A stretch of DNA of 42,495 bases, taken from positions 1 through 42,495 of the forward strand of contig JANXBG010000014.1 of assembly GCA_025060715.1 (NCBI GenBank). Reading direction: 5' to 3'. Positions 1 to 8,490 of the stretch are shown here, piece after piece; the first letter of the stretch is position 1; the number at the start of each line of letters is the position of its first letter. Under the pieces are notes generated by a model. It made no database searches. It saw only the letters and a list, made by a program, of their open reading frames with translations, and was not told the DNA's origin. Position numbers and translations under genes: made by a program. This DNA comes from Caldifarciminota bacterium. Its GTDB lineage: Bacteria > Hydrothermota > Tepidihabitantia > Tepidihabitantales > DTDR01.

Positions 1-34
1 CTTCTTTTTGCCATTGGGAGATTGCTATTATTTT

Positions 35-775
35 CTATTTTCCAAGATAAAGAGTTTTTCCTTTGAGTATTATCTCTTTTTCTTTTCTAACCGTATAAAA
101 GCATAAACCAGAAATTAGAAAAGGTGGAGTTATAATATTTTCTCCCTCTTTACCTTTTAGGAAATAGGTTCCCCTTTTTCTTCCTAAGGCATCATAAAAA
201 TCTATTTCATAATTACCTGCCGAAGGTAGCGATAGTGAAAGTTTATTGGTAGGCATTGATTTATCACCATTCTTATTAAATTGAGTAATAGCCAAAAGAT
301 TTCCTCGATAAATTAAAAGAACTTGGGAGGTATCAGGATTTGTATATTCCACTATTATATCCACCTTGGTATCACCATTGACATCATAGGTATAACATAA
401 AATAGGATAATAATAGGATGTGATTTCCGAAGAAGACCAGATAAGATTTGTGTAATTTTCATAATAATAAACTCTTCCTTGATATGTGGGGTTGGTAAAA
501 GTATATCGCCAAATTAAAACCCGTTGATTTCCTAAATAGGTTAATAAATCTATCTTTTGATAAGGAGTTGGCAGATATTTCGCAAGCCTTTGATTTATTG
601 GAAGAGAATATAAAAGAAGAGAATCATCATAATAGTAAGAAGAGAGAAACTTAACTGTGGCATCTTTATGATTATCTTCGTTTAAATCGTAAATAACCAT
701 CACATCAGTCTTTTTTCCCCAATTATGCTGATAATAAGGCTCAAATTGCATAAAAATTAAAAATATTATTCCCAT
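35..775 (-). CDS. Secreted FG-GAP/VCBS-like protein with sorting-type C-terminal tail
   Basis: A 246-residue protein of unknown exact role. The N-terminus is short and hydrophobic (MGIIFLIFMQ), a weak signal-peptide candidate. Two acidic Asx-rich loops, DLNEDNHKD near residue 30 and DVNGDTKVD near residue 130, match the calcium-binding loops of FG-GAP/VCBS-type beta-propeller repeats. The last 60 residues (YEIDFYDALGRKRG, then GLCFYTVRKEKEI) have the pattern of the type A sorting domain of type IX secretion cargo. It starts 3 nt after the hisC stop and so ends the operon that begins at 3709. The protein is short for a propeller and may be a remnant or a single-domain form. Function unknown; surface or secreted location is inferred. 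Confidence 0.6.
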   Translation of the reverse strand: MGIIFLIFMQFEPYYQHNWGKKTDVMVIYDLNEDNHKDATVKFLSSYYYDDSLLLYSLPINQRLAKYLPTPYQKIDLLTYLGNQRVLIWRYTFTNPTYQGRVYYYENYTNLIWSSSEITSYYYPILCYTYDVNGDTKVDIIVEYTNPDTSQVLLIYRGNLLAITQFNKNGDKSMPTNKLSLSLPSAGNYEIDFYDALGRKRGTYFLKGKEGENIITPPFLISGLCFYTVRKEKEIILKGKTLYLGK

Positions 776-778
776 AAT

Positions 779-1879
779 TTAACCAATTTCTTCTAAGACT
801 TTGTTTAAACATTTAATAAAGTATTCATTTTCTTTGGGCGTACCAATGGTAACTCTTAAAGCATTTGGAAAATCATATTCTTTTAAAGTTCTTGTGATTA
901 CTCCTAACTTCAATAATTTCTCAAAAATAATTTGAGAATCTACAGGAAAGTTTAGAAAAATGAAATTACCATAAGTTTCTAAGAAAAAGACTTTTTTAAT
1001 CTTTTCCAATTCTTTATATAAATATTTTTTACCTTTTTCATTATTTCTAATACTTTTTTTGATAAATCCTACATCATCTAAAGCAGCAATTGCGGCAATC
1101 TGGGCAATTCTATTTACATGAAAAGGATAGCGAACTTTATGTAATGTCTGAATAATCTCTGGTTTAGAAAAGCCATAACCAATCCTTAAGCCAGCAAGCC
1201 CATAAATTTTGGAAAAACTTCTTAATATCAAAACATTCTTTCCTTTTCTTAAATAACGAAGAGAATCGGGATATTTCTTTTCGATAATATATTCATAATA
1301 GGCTTCATCAATAATAACTAAGATATTATCCGGAACTTTTTCCATAAATTCATCAAGTTCTTTTTTATAGACAATTGTTCCTAAGGGATTAATTGGATTA
1401 TCAAGATAAATAATTTTTGTATTTGTTGTTATTGATGCTAAAATCCTTTCTAAATCGTGGCGGTAATCTTTTAAGGGAATTTCTACACATCTGGCACCAG
1501 CTACTTGTGAGCCAATCTTTGCTAAAACAAAACTTCCCTTTGATACTAAAAGTTCATCCTGTGGCGGTGTTAAATAGGCAAGACAGGCAAGATAGATAAG
1601 TTCTACCGAACCATTACTAGTGATAATACAATCCTCTTGGATTTGAAATTTTTCACTCAATTTTCTTCTTAAATAATAGACCGTATCATCAGGATAAAGA
1701 TAACCTTCTTTAATTGCTTGTCTAATGGCTTTTATTGCCTTTGGTGAAGTCCCTAAAGGGTTTTCATTAGAGGCTAATTTAATTACTTTTTTTAATCCCA
1801 ATTCCCGACAAACCTCTTCAATCGGTTTGCCAGGGCGATAAGGTTGGACTCTTTCTAAATCAATTCTTGGTTGAACCAT
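779..1879 (-). CDS. hisC: Histidinol-phosphate aminotransferase
   Basis: A 366-residue fold-type I PLP aminotransferase, the usual HisC length. It transfers an amino group from glutamate to imidazole-acetol phosphate to give histidinol phosphate. Visible family features are the N-terminal LASNENPLG, ITSNGSVELI, DNPINPLG, DEAYYEY, and the Schiff-base lysine in SFSKIYGLAGLRIGYG (Lys224). A good Shine-Dalgarno (GGAGGATAAAA) precedes the ATG at 1879, and the gene overlaps the preceding membrane-protein gene by 20 nt. No other his genes are nearby, so a role on another aromatic or amino-sugar substrate is possible; HisC-like enzymes also act on phenylalanine or tyrosine. The family call is secure; the in vivo substrate is inferred. 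Confidence 0.9.
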   Translation of the reverse strand: MVQPRIDLERVQPYRPGKPIEEVCRELGLKKVIKLASNENPLGTSPKAIKAIRQAIKEGYLYPDDTVYYLRRKLSEKFQIQEDCIITSNGSVELIYLACLAYLTPPQDELLVSKGSFVLAKIGSQVAGARCVEIPLKDYRHDLERILASITTNTKIIYLDNPINPLGTIVYKKELDEFMEKVPDNILVIIDEAYYEYIIEKKYPDSLRYLRKGKNVLILRSFSKIYGLAGLRIGYGFSKPEIIQTLHKVRYPFHVNRIAQIAAIAALDDVGFIKKSIRNNEKGKKYLYKELEKIKKVFFLETYGNFIFLNFPVDSQIIFEKLLKLGVITRTLKEYDFPNALRVTIGTPKENEYFIKCLNKVLEEIG

Positions 1880-2813
1880 TTTTATCCTCCTTTTTTAAAA
1901 ATAAGAATATTATTCCACCAATTATTGAAAAGAAAAAATTGATTAATAAAAATATTAAACTTATTAAACGGGCATTATTCTCTCCTAAATCATTTTTAAA
2001 AAAATAATAAAAAGAATTTTCTCTAACTCCTAAGCCACCAACAGTTATCGGCAACATTGTAATAATACCAATCAAAGGAATATAAAGAAAATAAGGAAGC
2101 AATCTTGGATTAGTATTTAACGATTTAGAAGAAAAATACCAAACTAAGGCAAGGAGGAATTGAATAAAAAGAGAAAAGCAGAAATTGTAAAACAAGGTTA
2201 ATTGGTGATTTTTAAAAATAATGATTGATAAATGGAGTTTTTCAATCTTTTCGCCAATTTTTAATATTTTTATTTTAGAATAGATTCTTTTAAATAATAA
2301 ATAAAACCTTTCCGAAAATAAAAGGAAAAGGATTAAAAGCAAGATTAAAGTGCCTAAAAAATTGAGTGAGAGATAATAGAGATTTCTGTTTTCTAAAAAG
2401 ATAAAAAAAGAGGCAAGCAAGGCAAAGAAAAAAAGGCCAATAAAGCCAATTGCTCGATCCACAAAAACTGAAGAGAAAGCTAAGGATAAACCTTTTTCCT
2501 TTGCGGTGTAGGCAATCCTAATCACATCGCCACCAATGGCTGTCGGCAAAATATTATTAAAAAATAAAGAGGCAAAATAGACCTTTAATAAATATAAAAA
2601 AGAAAAATTAATCTCCACAACTGAACAGAGCATCTTCCATCTAATATTAGAAATGATTAAAAATAGAAAAAAGGAAAAGCCTGCTAAAAATAGGTAATAA
2701 AAATTTAAATTTTTTAATATCTTTAAACTTTCTTGAAAATCCATCTTTTTTAAAAGATAATAAAGCAAAATTAGGGCAATAAGAATTCTTAGAGAGTTTA
2801 AAATTTTTTTCAT
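1860..2813 (-). CDS. Lysylphosphatidylglycerol synthase/flippase-like integral membrane protein (UPF0104)
   Basis: A 317-residue polytopic membrane protein with about eight hydrophobic segments and no soluble domain. It matches the flippase-like membrane family (LPG_synthase_TM, UPF0104), recognisable from SLLFNNILPTAIGGDVIRI-type and ITVGGLGVREN segments. Relatives are often paired with glycosyltransferases acting on lipid carriers. Its start overlaps the stop of the glycosyltransferase by 4 nt (ATGA), so the two are translationally coupled. The likely role is moving or handling a glycolipid or lipid-linked sugar made by the neighbour; this is inferred from context only. Confidence 0.8.
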   Translation of the reverse strand: MKKILNSLRILIALILLYYLLKKMDFQESLKILKNLNFYYLFLAGFSFFLFLIISNIRWKMLCSVVEINFSFLYLLKVYFASLFFNNILPTAIGGDVIRIAYTAKEKGLSLAFSSVFVDRAIGFIGLFFFALLASFFIFLENRNLYYLSLNFLGTLILLLILFLLFSERFYLLFKRIYSKIKILKIGEKIEKLHLSIIIFKNHQLTLFYNFCFSLFIQFLLALVWYFSSKSLNTNPRLLPYFLYIPLIGIITMLPITVGGLGVRENSFYYFFKNDLGENNARLISLIFLLINFFFSIIGGIIFLFLKKEDKNGSTKN

Positions 2814-3709
2814 TTTATTTTTTTCTCTATATCTTCTAATCTTTCAACAATACTTGCTTGAACTTCACCAATCAATCCCAAACTGAAAAATAATATACCC
2901 GCTAAAATTAATAAGATTACCAAATATAAAAGAGGACGATAACCATGACCTAAAATCCTTAAAATTATAGAGATTAGACCTATTAATAAACCAAGAAGCA
3001 AAGAAAAAAGTCCAATTGTTCCAAAATAAAGCATTGGCTTTTTTAAAAAGGTGAGTTGAAAGGCAACAGCCAATAAGTCAAAAAAACCAATTATTATCCT
3101 TTTTTTAGATGAATATTTGGGAAGACCAAACATCCTTTTTCTTAATTTTACTGGCATTTCACCGATCCTATAACCAAGATAATGAGCTAAAGGCACAATA
3201 TAACGATGCCAATCTTTTCTTAATTTCATATTTAATAAAACCTCTTTTTTCATTACTTTTAAAGCATTTATATCTCTCACTGGCAACTTAAATAAAAGTC
3301 TTGCTAAAAAATTATAGATTTTTGAAACCAATTTCTTTTCATATTTTCCTACTTTATAACCACAGACCAAATCATAACCCTCATCCATTTTTTTAACTAA
3401 ATTGATAATATCCTCGGGTAGAAATTGCAAATCAGCATCATAGATACAGATAATATCACCTTCTGCCGCCTCTAAACCGGTAAGGATAGCCTGGGTTTTC
3501 CCTTGATTTTTTAAATGTTTTAAAATCTTTATATTATTATATTTTTTTGCCTCTTCTATTGCTAATTCATAACTTCCATCATCACTACCATCATCAACAA
3601 AAACTATCTCATAATCCTTATCTAATTTCTCCTTTAATTCCTTAAATAAAAAAGGGATATTATCTTTTTCATTATAGGCAGGAATAATTACCGATACCCT
3701 AAATCCCAA
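2810..3709 (-). CDS. Family 2 glycosyltransferase, dolichyl/polyprenyl-phosphate sugar synthase type
   Basis: A 299-residue GT2 enzyme. The N-terminal GT-A domain starts VSVIIPAYNEKDNI, has VFVDDGSDDGS for nucleotide binding and DADLQFLPED as the DxD-type metal site. It then has the MKKEVL and GLPKYSS segments typical of polyprenyl-phosphate glucose/mannose synthases, and ends in two transmembrane helices (about residues 220-285). It probably moves a sugar from a nucleotide sugar to a membrane polyprenyl phosphate. The start is a TTG at 3709. It is supported by a near-consensus promoter whose -10 ends 9 nt upstream, with no Shine-Dalgarno, so a leaderless mRNA is likely. It is the first gene of a four-gene operon. 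Confidence 0.85.
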   Translation of the reverse strand: MGFRVSVIIPAYNEKDNIPFLFKELKEKLDKDYEIVFVDDGSDDGSYELAIEEAKKYNNIKILKHLKNQGKTQAILTGLEAAEGDIICIYDADLQFLPEDIINLVKKMDEGYDLVCGYKVGKYEKKLVSKIYNFLARLLFKLPVRDINALKVMKKEVLLNMKLRKDWHRYIVPLAHYLGYRIGEMPVKLRKRMFGLPKYSSKKRIIIGFFDLLAVAFQLTFLKKPMLYFGTIGLFSLLLGLLIGLISIILRILGHGYRPLLYLVILLILAGILFFSLGLIGEVQASIVERLEDIEKKIK

Positions 3710-3718
3710 CTTGTATTA

Positions 3719-3746
3719 AGTATACCGAAAAATTTAATTTTGTCAA
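3719..3746 (-). promoter_or_regulatory. Promoter of glycosyltransferase operon, leaderless type
   Basis: Reading on the minus strand, TTGACA (3741-3746), a 16-nt spacer and TATACT (3719-3724). Only 9 nt separate the -10 from the TTG start codon, so the transcript should begin at or within about 3 nt of the start. Confidence 0.75.
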
Positions 3747-3819
3747 GAGAAAATAGTATTATAAAAATAGAAGACCTGAAAGAGATATAAGAAAAAGGAT
3801 CTTTTGCTAAATAAAAAAT

Positions 3820-4132
3820 TTAAAAAAAGTGCTAACCTTTAGGGTTCTTTTTTCGTTATATATATAAGGGAAAGTTTATGGCTAATAAGATAAGAAAACA
3901 TTTCCTTGCTTTCGGCTGTAATTACCAAAAAAGCCCTACTAGATTACTAAGGAAAATGAGAGTATTAGATTTAAAGAATTGGATTAAGAAAAAGGAGGTA
4001 TTTAGGGGTTATATATTCCTTTGTTAAAAAATAAGTAAGTAATTCTTTTAAATATTTTCTTAATGCTACATTGATAAGACAAGGGGATTTTACTTTCTAT
4101 AAAGAAGGGGGCAGTATAGTAGATGGTATAGG
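3820..4132 (+). repeat. Dispersed repeat, copy A
   Basis: This 313-bp segment matches 28166-28490 over most of its length. The shared head is AAAGTGCTAACCTTT, then a G-rich run, TCTTTTTTCGTT and an AT run. Next comes an ATGGCT start, a variable part, and a block from CTAAGGAAAA to about 4050 with few differences. A downstream block around ATGCTACATTGATAAGACAA and GAAGGGGGCAGTATAGTA is almost identical. The rest of the 3710-4263 gap holds the glycosyltransferase promoter on the minus strand and otherwise only AT-rich sequence. No inverted ends or target duplications are evident. Could be a decayed mobile element or a structured RNA-plus-peptide unit. Confidence 0.75.
3878..4027 (+). CDS. Possible 49-residue peptide inside repeat copy A
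   Basis: An ATG preceded by a weak GGGAAAG opens a 49-codon frame. Its C-terminal half (LLRK, VLDLKN, IKKKEV) is shared with the peptide frame of copy B at 28226-28396. The N-terminal halves differ in sequence and by 9 nt in length, yet both stay in frame, which hints at coding. There is no similarity I recognise. It may equally be debris of a larger gene. Confidence 0.3.
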   Translation: MANKIRKHFLAFGCNYQKSPTRLLRKMRVLDLKNWIKKKEVFRGYIFLC

Positions 4133-4263
4133 CTCTTATATAAGTTATTCATTCATAATACTCATCTCATGGGTTATTCTATACTCTAAGGAATGCTAAT
4201 TAACCTCTTTTCCTTATTTCACCCTCTTCTATATAAGTTTGTTCTCCTATTAAAGTGATCTTT

Positions 4264-5823
4264 TTACAATTTCTCACTTATTGCTTTTGCTTGGAGGAAT
4301 AATAAGAGGTAATCAAAGCCACCGGCTTTGGAGTCGGTTCCAGACATATTGAAACCGCCAAAGGGATGGACACCAACTAAGGCACCGGTGCATTTTCTAT
4401 TAATATATAGATTACCAACAAAGAATTTATCTTTTCCTTCTTTTATTTTAAAACGATTTTTTGTATAGATTGAGCCGGTTAATCCGTATTCGGTCGCGTT
4501 GGCAAAATAAAGTGCCTCTTCAAAATCCTGTGCCTTTATTACACTTAAAACTGGTCCAAAGATTTCTTCTTGGGCAATTTTTGCGTCGTAAGGAACATCA
4601 ATAAAAATTGTTGGTTCAATAAAATATCCTAAAAGTTCTTCTTTTAATCCCTTACCACCATAAAAAAGTTTCCCTTCTTTTTTACCAATTTCAATATAAT
4701 GTAAGATTTTGTTATAGGCATTTTCGTTTATTACCGGTCCTAAATAATTCTCATATTTTTCGGGATTACCGATTTTAATATTTTTTACCTTCTCTAATAG
4801 GTCTTCTAAAAATTTTTCATAAATATCTTTGTGTAAAATTAATCTTGAGCAGGCAGAACATTTTTGACCTTGGAAGCCATAAGCAGAAACTAAAACACCG
4901 TTTAAAGCATCTTCCCATAATTCTTCGATCTCATTATCAACAATTATCGCATCTTTTCCGCCCATTTCGGCAATAACCCTTTTTATCCAGATTTGCCCTT
5001 TATTAATTTTACTTGCCAATTCATTAATCCTTAAACCAATCTCTTTTGAGCCAGTAAAAGCGATAAATCTTATTTTTGGGTGGGAGACCAAATAATCTCC
5101 AATCTCACTGCCACCACCAGTTATAAAATTTAAAACACCATCAGGAAGTCCTGCTTCCATCATTATTTCGCAGAATTTATAACCAATTAATGGGGAATCA
5201 GAAGCAGGTTTTAGGATAACTGGATTACCGCAGACAATTGCCGCACTTGTCATCCCTGTTAAGATTGCCAAAGGAAAATTCCACGGTGGAATTATTGCTC
5301 CTACTCCCAAAGGAATATAACGGATTTCGTTCATTTCGCCAGGTAAAGGTATTAATTCATGTTCTCCTTGGTATCTTAAAATCTCTCTTGCATAGAATTC
5401 TAAAAAATCAATCGCCTCACACACATCAGCATCAGCTTCCAGCCAGTTTTTACCAACTTCACAAATAATCGTTGCAATTAATTCAAATCTTCTTTTTCTC
5501 ATTATATTTGCTGCTTTTAATAGAATACTTGCCCTTTCTTCCTTTGGTAAAGAAGAGAAAATCGGAAAGACCTGCCAACCTGCCTCAATTGCCTTATCAA
5601 TATCTTCTTTTTCTGCTTTAGAAAAATAACCTAAAATTTCTTTTGGATTAGAAGGGTTTATTGATTTAAACTTCTTTTCCCTAAAAACTTTTTTACCATT
5701 AATAATTAATGGATATTCTCTTCCAAATTCTTCTTTTATTTTCCTTAACGCCTCTTCCATTTCTTTTTTATTCTTTTCAATTGAGAAATCTAAAAGCATT
5801 TCATTTCTAAAAGGTGGTAACAT
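4264..5823 (-). CDS. rocA: 1-pyrroline-5-carboxylate dehydrogenase (glutamate semialdehyde dehydrogenase)
   Basis: A 519-residue aldehyde dehydrogenase of the RocA/PutA-C group (members are about 515 residues). It oxidises glutamate-5-semialdehyde/P5C to glutamate with NAD(P). Family signs are the long N-terminal extension (residues 1-40), PWNFPLAI near residue 180, FTGSKEIG near 257, the general base in AEMGGK (Glu286) and the catalytic cysteine in GFQGQKCSACSR (Cys322). HPFGGFNMSGTDSKAGG near the C-terminus is typical of P5CDH. A Shine-Dalgarno AAGGAGGT precedes the ATG. It is transcribed away from the EIIA-permease/Usp/rocD operon, whose last enzyme makes its substrate from ornithine, so the two units form one pathway. 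Confidence 0.93.
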   Translation of the reverse strand: MLPPFRNEMLLDFSIEKNKKEMEEALRKIKEEFGREYPLIINGKKVFREKKFKSINPSNPKEILGYFSKAEKEDIDKAIEAGWQVFPIFSSLPKEERASILLKAANIMRKRRFELIATIICEVGKNWLEADADVCEAIDFLEFYAREILRYQGEHELIPLPGEMNEIRYIPLGVGAIIPPWNFPLAILTGMTSAAIVCGNPVILKPASDSPLIGYKFCEIMMEAGLPDGVLNFITGGGSEIGDYLVSHPKIRFIAFTGSKEIGLRINELASKINKGQIWIKRVIAEMGGKDAIIVDNEIEELWEDALNGVLVSAYGFQGQKCSACSRLILHKDIYEKFLEDLLEKVKNIKIGNPEKYENYLGPVINENAYNKILHYIEIGKKEGKLFYGGKGLKEELLGYFIEPTIFIDVPYDAKIAQEEIFGPVLSVIKAQDFEEALYFANATEYGLTGSIYTKNRFKIKEGKDKFFVGNLYINRKCTGALVGVHPFGGFNMSGTDSKAGGFDYLLLFLQAKAISEKL

Positions 5824-5865
5824 AGAACCTCCTTTTAAATAAAAATTTTATCTTCATAACTATAA

Positions 5866-5893
5866 AGAATAATAAATTTTAATAAAAATTCAA
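5866..5893 (-). promoter_or_regulatory. Promoter of rocA
   Basis: On the minus strand, TTGAAT (5888-5893), 16 nt, TATTCT (5866-5871). The leader would be about 35 nt and carries an AAGGAGG ribosome binding site, unlike the leaderless divergent operon. Confidence 0.5.
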
Positions 5894-6184
5894 ATTGTTG
5901 ACTTTATATAAATAGACATTTTTATTTGATAGACAAAAAGATAAGAAAGAATAACAGACTTTCCTATTTTTTTCGTATCAATAAGGTGTAATAGATGCAA
6001 ATGTTTATTAGGCACCTCTTATTTATCTCGTCGGAATTTTGATAAGGGTAATTTTCTGAAAAATTATTGAGAGAAGCTTTAAAAGTGGGAAGATTTTGAT
6101 TTCAGGATTGAAAGGGGGATAAAGTATTACTGCTTATAATAAGGAAAAGTGTTTACAATTAAGTGTTAACCTAATATTTCTATT

Positions 6185-6212
6185 TTGACTTTTGCTGTTT
6201 AGTTGTTATAAT
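6185..6212 (+). promoter_or_regulatory. Promoter of EIIA-permease/rocD operon, leaderless type
   Basis: TTGACT (6185-6190), 16 nt, TATAAT (6207-6212), then 8 nt to the ATG at 6221. There is no Shine-Dalgarno, so transcription probably starts at or just before the ATG. Confidence 0.8.
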
Positions 6213-6220
6213 AATTGTTT

Positions 6221-8140
6221 ATGGAAAAAAATAATTTTGAGAAAATTTTTAGGCCAGAATTTATTTTTTTAGATTTAGAATTTAATAATAAAGAAGAACT
6301 TTTTTCTTTTGTTAAAGAATTTTTGGAGAAAAAAAAGGTTATTGAGGAAGAAGAGGCTAAAAAACTGGTTGGTTTATTAAAAGAGAGAGAAAGTCTTGGT
6401 TCTACGGGTGTTGGTTTAGGTATTGCTCTTCCCCATTTAAGTTTAAAAACAATAAAAGAGACCGTTTGTTTAATTTTTCGGTTAAAAAAAGCGATTGATT
6501 GGCAAGCTTTAGACCAAAAGCCAGTAAATTTAGTAGTTTTTATTTTTTCTCAAGAAAGAGAACACGATTTTTATTTACAAACCCTTTCTTATGTTGCCCA
6601 AATTCTTCACGATAAAAAGATTGTTTCTCAGATTTTAAAAGCAAAAAGAAGAGAAGAGGTTTACGAATATTTAGTTTACAAAAGAAAGATAAGTTTCTTT
6701 AAAAAATACCAAAAGGTATTTTATTATCTTTTGGGAATGATTTTAATCTTTTTCTTTGCTAAATTTTTATTTGCTAAAATAAAACTTCCTTATGATTCAC
6801 CTTTTAATTCCCCTTTCTGGATTAAAAAAGAGGTTATTGCTATTTTGTTATTTTTCTCAATGGTTTTAGGGACCTTATTTTTCTTTTCTCAGCGGGTTGC
6901 CTTTGGTGGTTTTGCCTTAACTTTACTTTTGTTAACCGGTGTTGTTGATATTGAAACAACAATAAAATTTATGTCCATTCCAACTATTCTTTTTATTATT
7001 GCGGTAATGATAATGGTTAAATGGTTTAGTGAGAAAGGTGTTTTTAGATATTTGGTTCTTAAAGCAATCCAATATTTTGGTAATTCTCCTTTAATTCTTT
7101 TTGGTTCTTTAATGTTTTTTTCGGCTTTACTTGGTGGTTTGATTGATGAGGTTTCAGCAATTTTGATTACTTTTGGTATTGCTATTCAAATTGTTCGATA
7201 TACCAAAGGAAATATTATTCCTTATCTTATCGGTTTGGTTATGGCGACAAATATTGGCAGTGCCTTAACTTTGATTGGTAATCCAATCGGTATTTATTTA
7301 GCCTTTTCTGCCCAATTGACCTTTTTAGATTTTTTAAGAAATTCTACACCAATTTCTCTTCTCTCTCTATTTTTTACTATTTTTCTTATTCTTTTAATTT
7401 ATAAAAAAAATCTTAAATTGGAAAATAAAATAGAATTGAAAAAATTAGAAGAAGAGATTGATAAGAAAGAAGTAAAAATTGCGGTTTTAGTTTTTTTAGT
7501 TTTTGTTATTTTAGTAGTTTTCCATTCTTTTATTGAAAGGCTATTAAAAATTGAAGAAAGGTCAATGTTATTGGGTGCGGGACTTTTAATTGTTGGTTTT
7601 ATTGTTTTTTATGAGAAAGAGCATTCCCGATTTTTTGTGGAGAGGGGACCAGATTGGTGGACAATTTTATATTTTATGTTTCTCTTTGCTAATGCTGGCT
7701 GTTTAGAATATACTGGTGTTACTTATAAATTAGCATATCTTTTAAGTGAAGGAGCAAAAAGATTTCCCTTTTTTAGGGAAGATTTAAAAGAGACCTTTGG
7801 TTCTTTGACAATGCTTTTATGGGGAAGTGGAATATTGTCGGGTTTTGTTGATAACTTACCAATTGTTGCTGCCTTAGTGCCAGTGGTAAAAAATTTGATC
7901 CTAAAAGGTATTCCTTTAGCAAACCAGTTATATTGGTCTTTATTAATTGGTGGCTGCTTTGGTGGTAATTTAACAATGATTGGTTCAACTGCTAACTTGG
8001 TAGCAATAGGTGTTTATGAAAGGGCTTTTAGGAAAAGTTTTCGTTTTTCTGATTGGTTAAAAGCAGGGATTATTGTCACCTTTTTTACTTTATTTTTTGC
8101 AAATTTTTTATTTTTAGTTAAAATATTAACATTAAAATAA
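6221..8140 (+). CDS. PTS EIIA(type 2)-like domain fused to IT-superfamily (NhaD/ArsB/SLC13-like) permease
   Basis: A 639-residue fusion. Residues 1-150 resemble a fructose/nitrogen-type EIIA domain, including the phosphorylatable histidine in GVGLGIALPHLS (His72). About residues 165-639 form a polytopic ion-transporter permease. Its hairpin motifs GGLIDEVSAILITFG, ATNIGSALTLIGNPIG, GFVDNLPIVAALVP and GGNLTMIGSTANLVAIG are characteristic of the NhaD/ArsB/CitMHS families, with two inverted halves. I chose ATG 6221 over the in-frame TTG at 6215 because the promoter -10 ends at 6212 and transcription would start at about the ATG. The substrate is unknown (Na+/H+ exchange or a carboxylate/amino acid). 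The first gene of an operon with an Usp-like protein and RocD; EIIA phosphorylation could gate transport (inference). Confidence 0.8.
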   Translation: MEKNNFEKIFRPEFIFLDLEFNNKEELFSFVKEFLEKKKVIEEEEAKKLVGLLKERESLGSTGVGLGIALPHLSLKTIKETVCLIFRLKKAIDWQALDQKPVNLVVFIFSQEREHDFYLQTLSYVAQILHDKKIVSQILKAKRREEVYEYLVYKRKISFFKKYQKVFYYLLGMILIFFFAKFLFAKIKLPYDSPFNSPFWIKKEVIAILLFFSMVLGTLFFFSQRVAFGGFALTLLLLTGVVDIETTIKFMSIPTILFIIAVMIMVKWFSEKGVFRYLVLKAIQYFGNSPLILFGSLMFFSALLGGLIDEVSAILITFGIAIQIVRYTKGNIIPYLIGLVMATNIGSALTLIGNPIGIYLAFSAQLTFLDFLRNSTPISLLSLFFTIFLILLIYKKNLKLENKIELKKLEEEIDKKEVKIAVLVFLVFVILVVFHSFIERLLKIEERSMLLGAGLLIVGFIVFYEKEHSRFFVERGPDWWTILYFMFLFANAGCLEYTGVTYKLAYLLSEGAKRFPFFREDLKETFGSLTMLLWGSGILSGFVDNLPIVAALVPVVKNLILKGIPLANQLYWSLLIGGCFGGNLTMIGSTANLVAIGVYERAFRKSFRFSDWLKAGIIVTFFTLFFANFLFLVKILTLK

Positions 8141-8141
8141 T

Positions 8142-8486
8142 ATGAATAATGTTATTTTTGTGATTAATAAAAAAGAGGATATTTATTTAGGAATTTTAAA
8201 TTATTTAAAGGAGAATAAAAAGAAAATAATCCTTTTAGGTTTTCCCGAGAAAGGTGAGGAAGAAAGGGAATATTGGCATTTTTTATTTTCTATCTGTGAA
8301 AAATTAGAATGTGAAAAAATTCCTTTTTCCGTAGGAATGGAGAGAGGTTCTTTATTTAATATTTTAGAATTAGCAAGAGCAATTTCGGCCGAACTAATTA
8401 TTTTACCAAAAAGCAAATTTTTGCTTCTTGGTGAGGAATATGAGGATTTTTTAAAAGAATTAGAAATACCAATTTTAATTTATTAA
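8142..8486 (+). CDS. Small Usp-like alpha/beta protein
   Basis: 114 residues with alternating strand/helix pattern: VIFVINKKED, KIILLGFPEKG, a GSLFNILELARAISAELIILPKSK segment and a final EIPILIY strand. This is the layout of a universal-stress-protein-like fold, including the late strand and helix where UspA proteins place the nucleotide loop. The canonical G-2x-G-9x-G(S/T) ATP signature is not evident. It begins 1 nt after the permease stop and ends 4 nt before rocD. Usp domains often accompany antiporters as cytoplasmic regulators, so it may sense nucleotides for the adjacent permease. The family call is moderate and the function inferred. Confidence 0.55.
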   Translation: MNNVIFVINKKEDIYLGILNYLKENKKKIILLGFPEKGEEEREYWHFLFSICEKLECEKIPFSVGMERGSLFNILELARAISAELIILPKSKFLLLGEEYEDFLKELEIPILIY

Positions 8487-8490
8487 GATT

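Larger units (their letters stand above)
5824..6220. other. Intergenic region between divergent rocA and EIIA-permease operons
   Basis: 397 bp between divergent operons. It contains the rocA promoter and, at the right end, the EIIA-permease promoter. In the middle an imperfect inverted repeat (AATAAGGTG at 5980-5988 with CACCTCTTATT at 6013-6023) could form a hairpin. A TTGACT at 5898-5903 on the plus strand without a clear -10 might start a short RNA. I see no gene here. The space is larger than most gaps in the window, so an operator for shared control is plausible but unproven. Confidence 0.4.

Noticed and set aside
5969-5978. TTTTTTTCGTATC near 5970 as another element head
   Set aside because: Only the TTTTTTCG core is shared and no conserved flanks follow.
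6159-6187. AAGTGTTAACCTAATATTTCTATTTT resembles in part the head of repeats A/B (only the first 12 or so positions)
   Set aside because: The match is short, lacks the G-run and TTTTTTCG, and overlaps an ordinary promoter; in such AT-rich DNA this is near chance.
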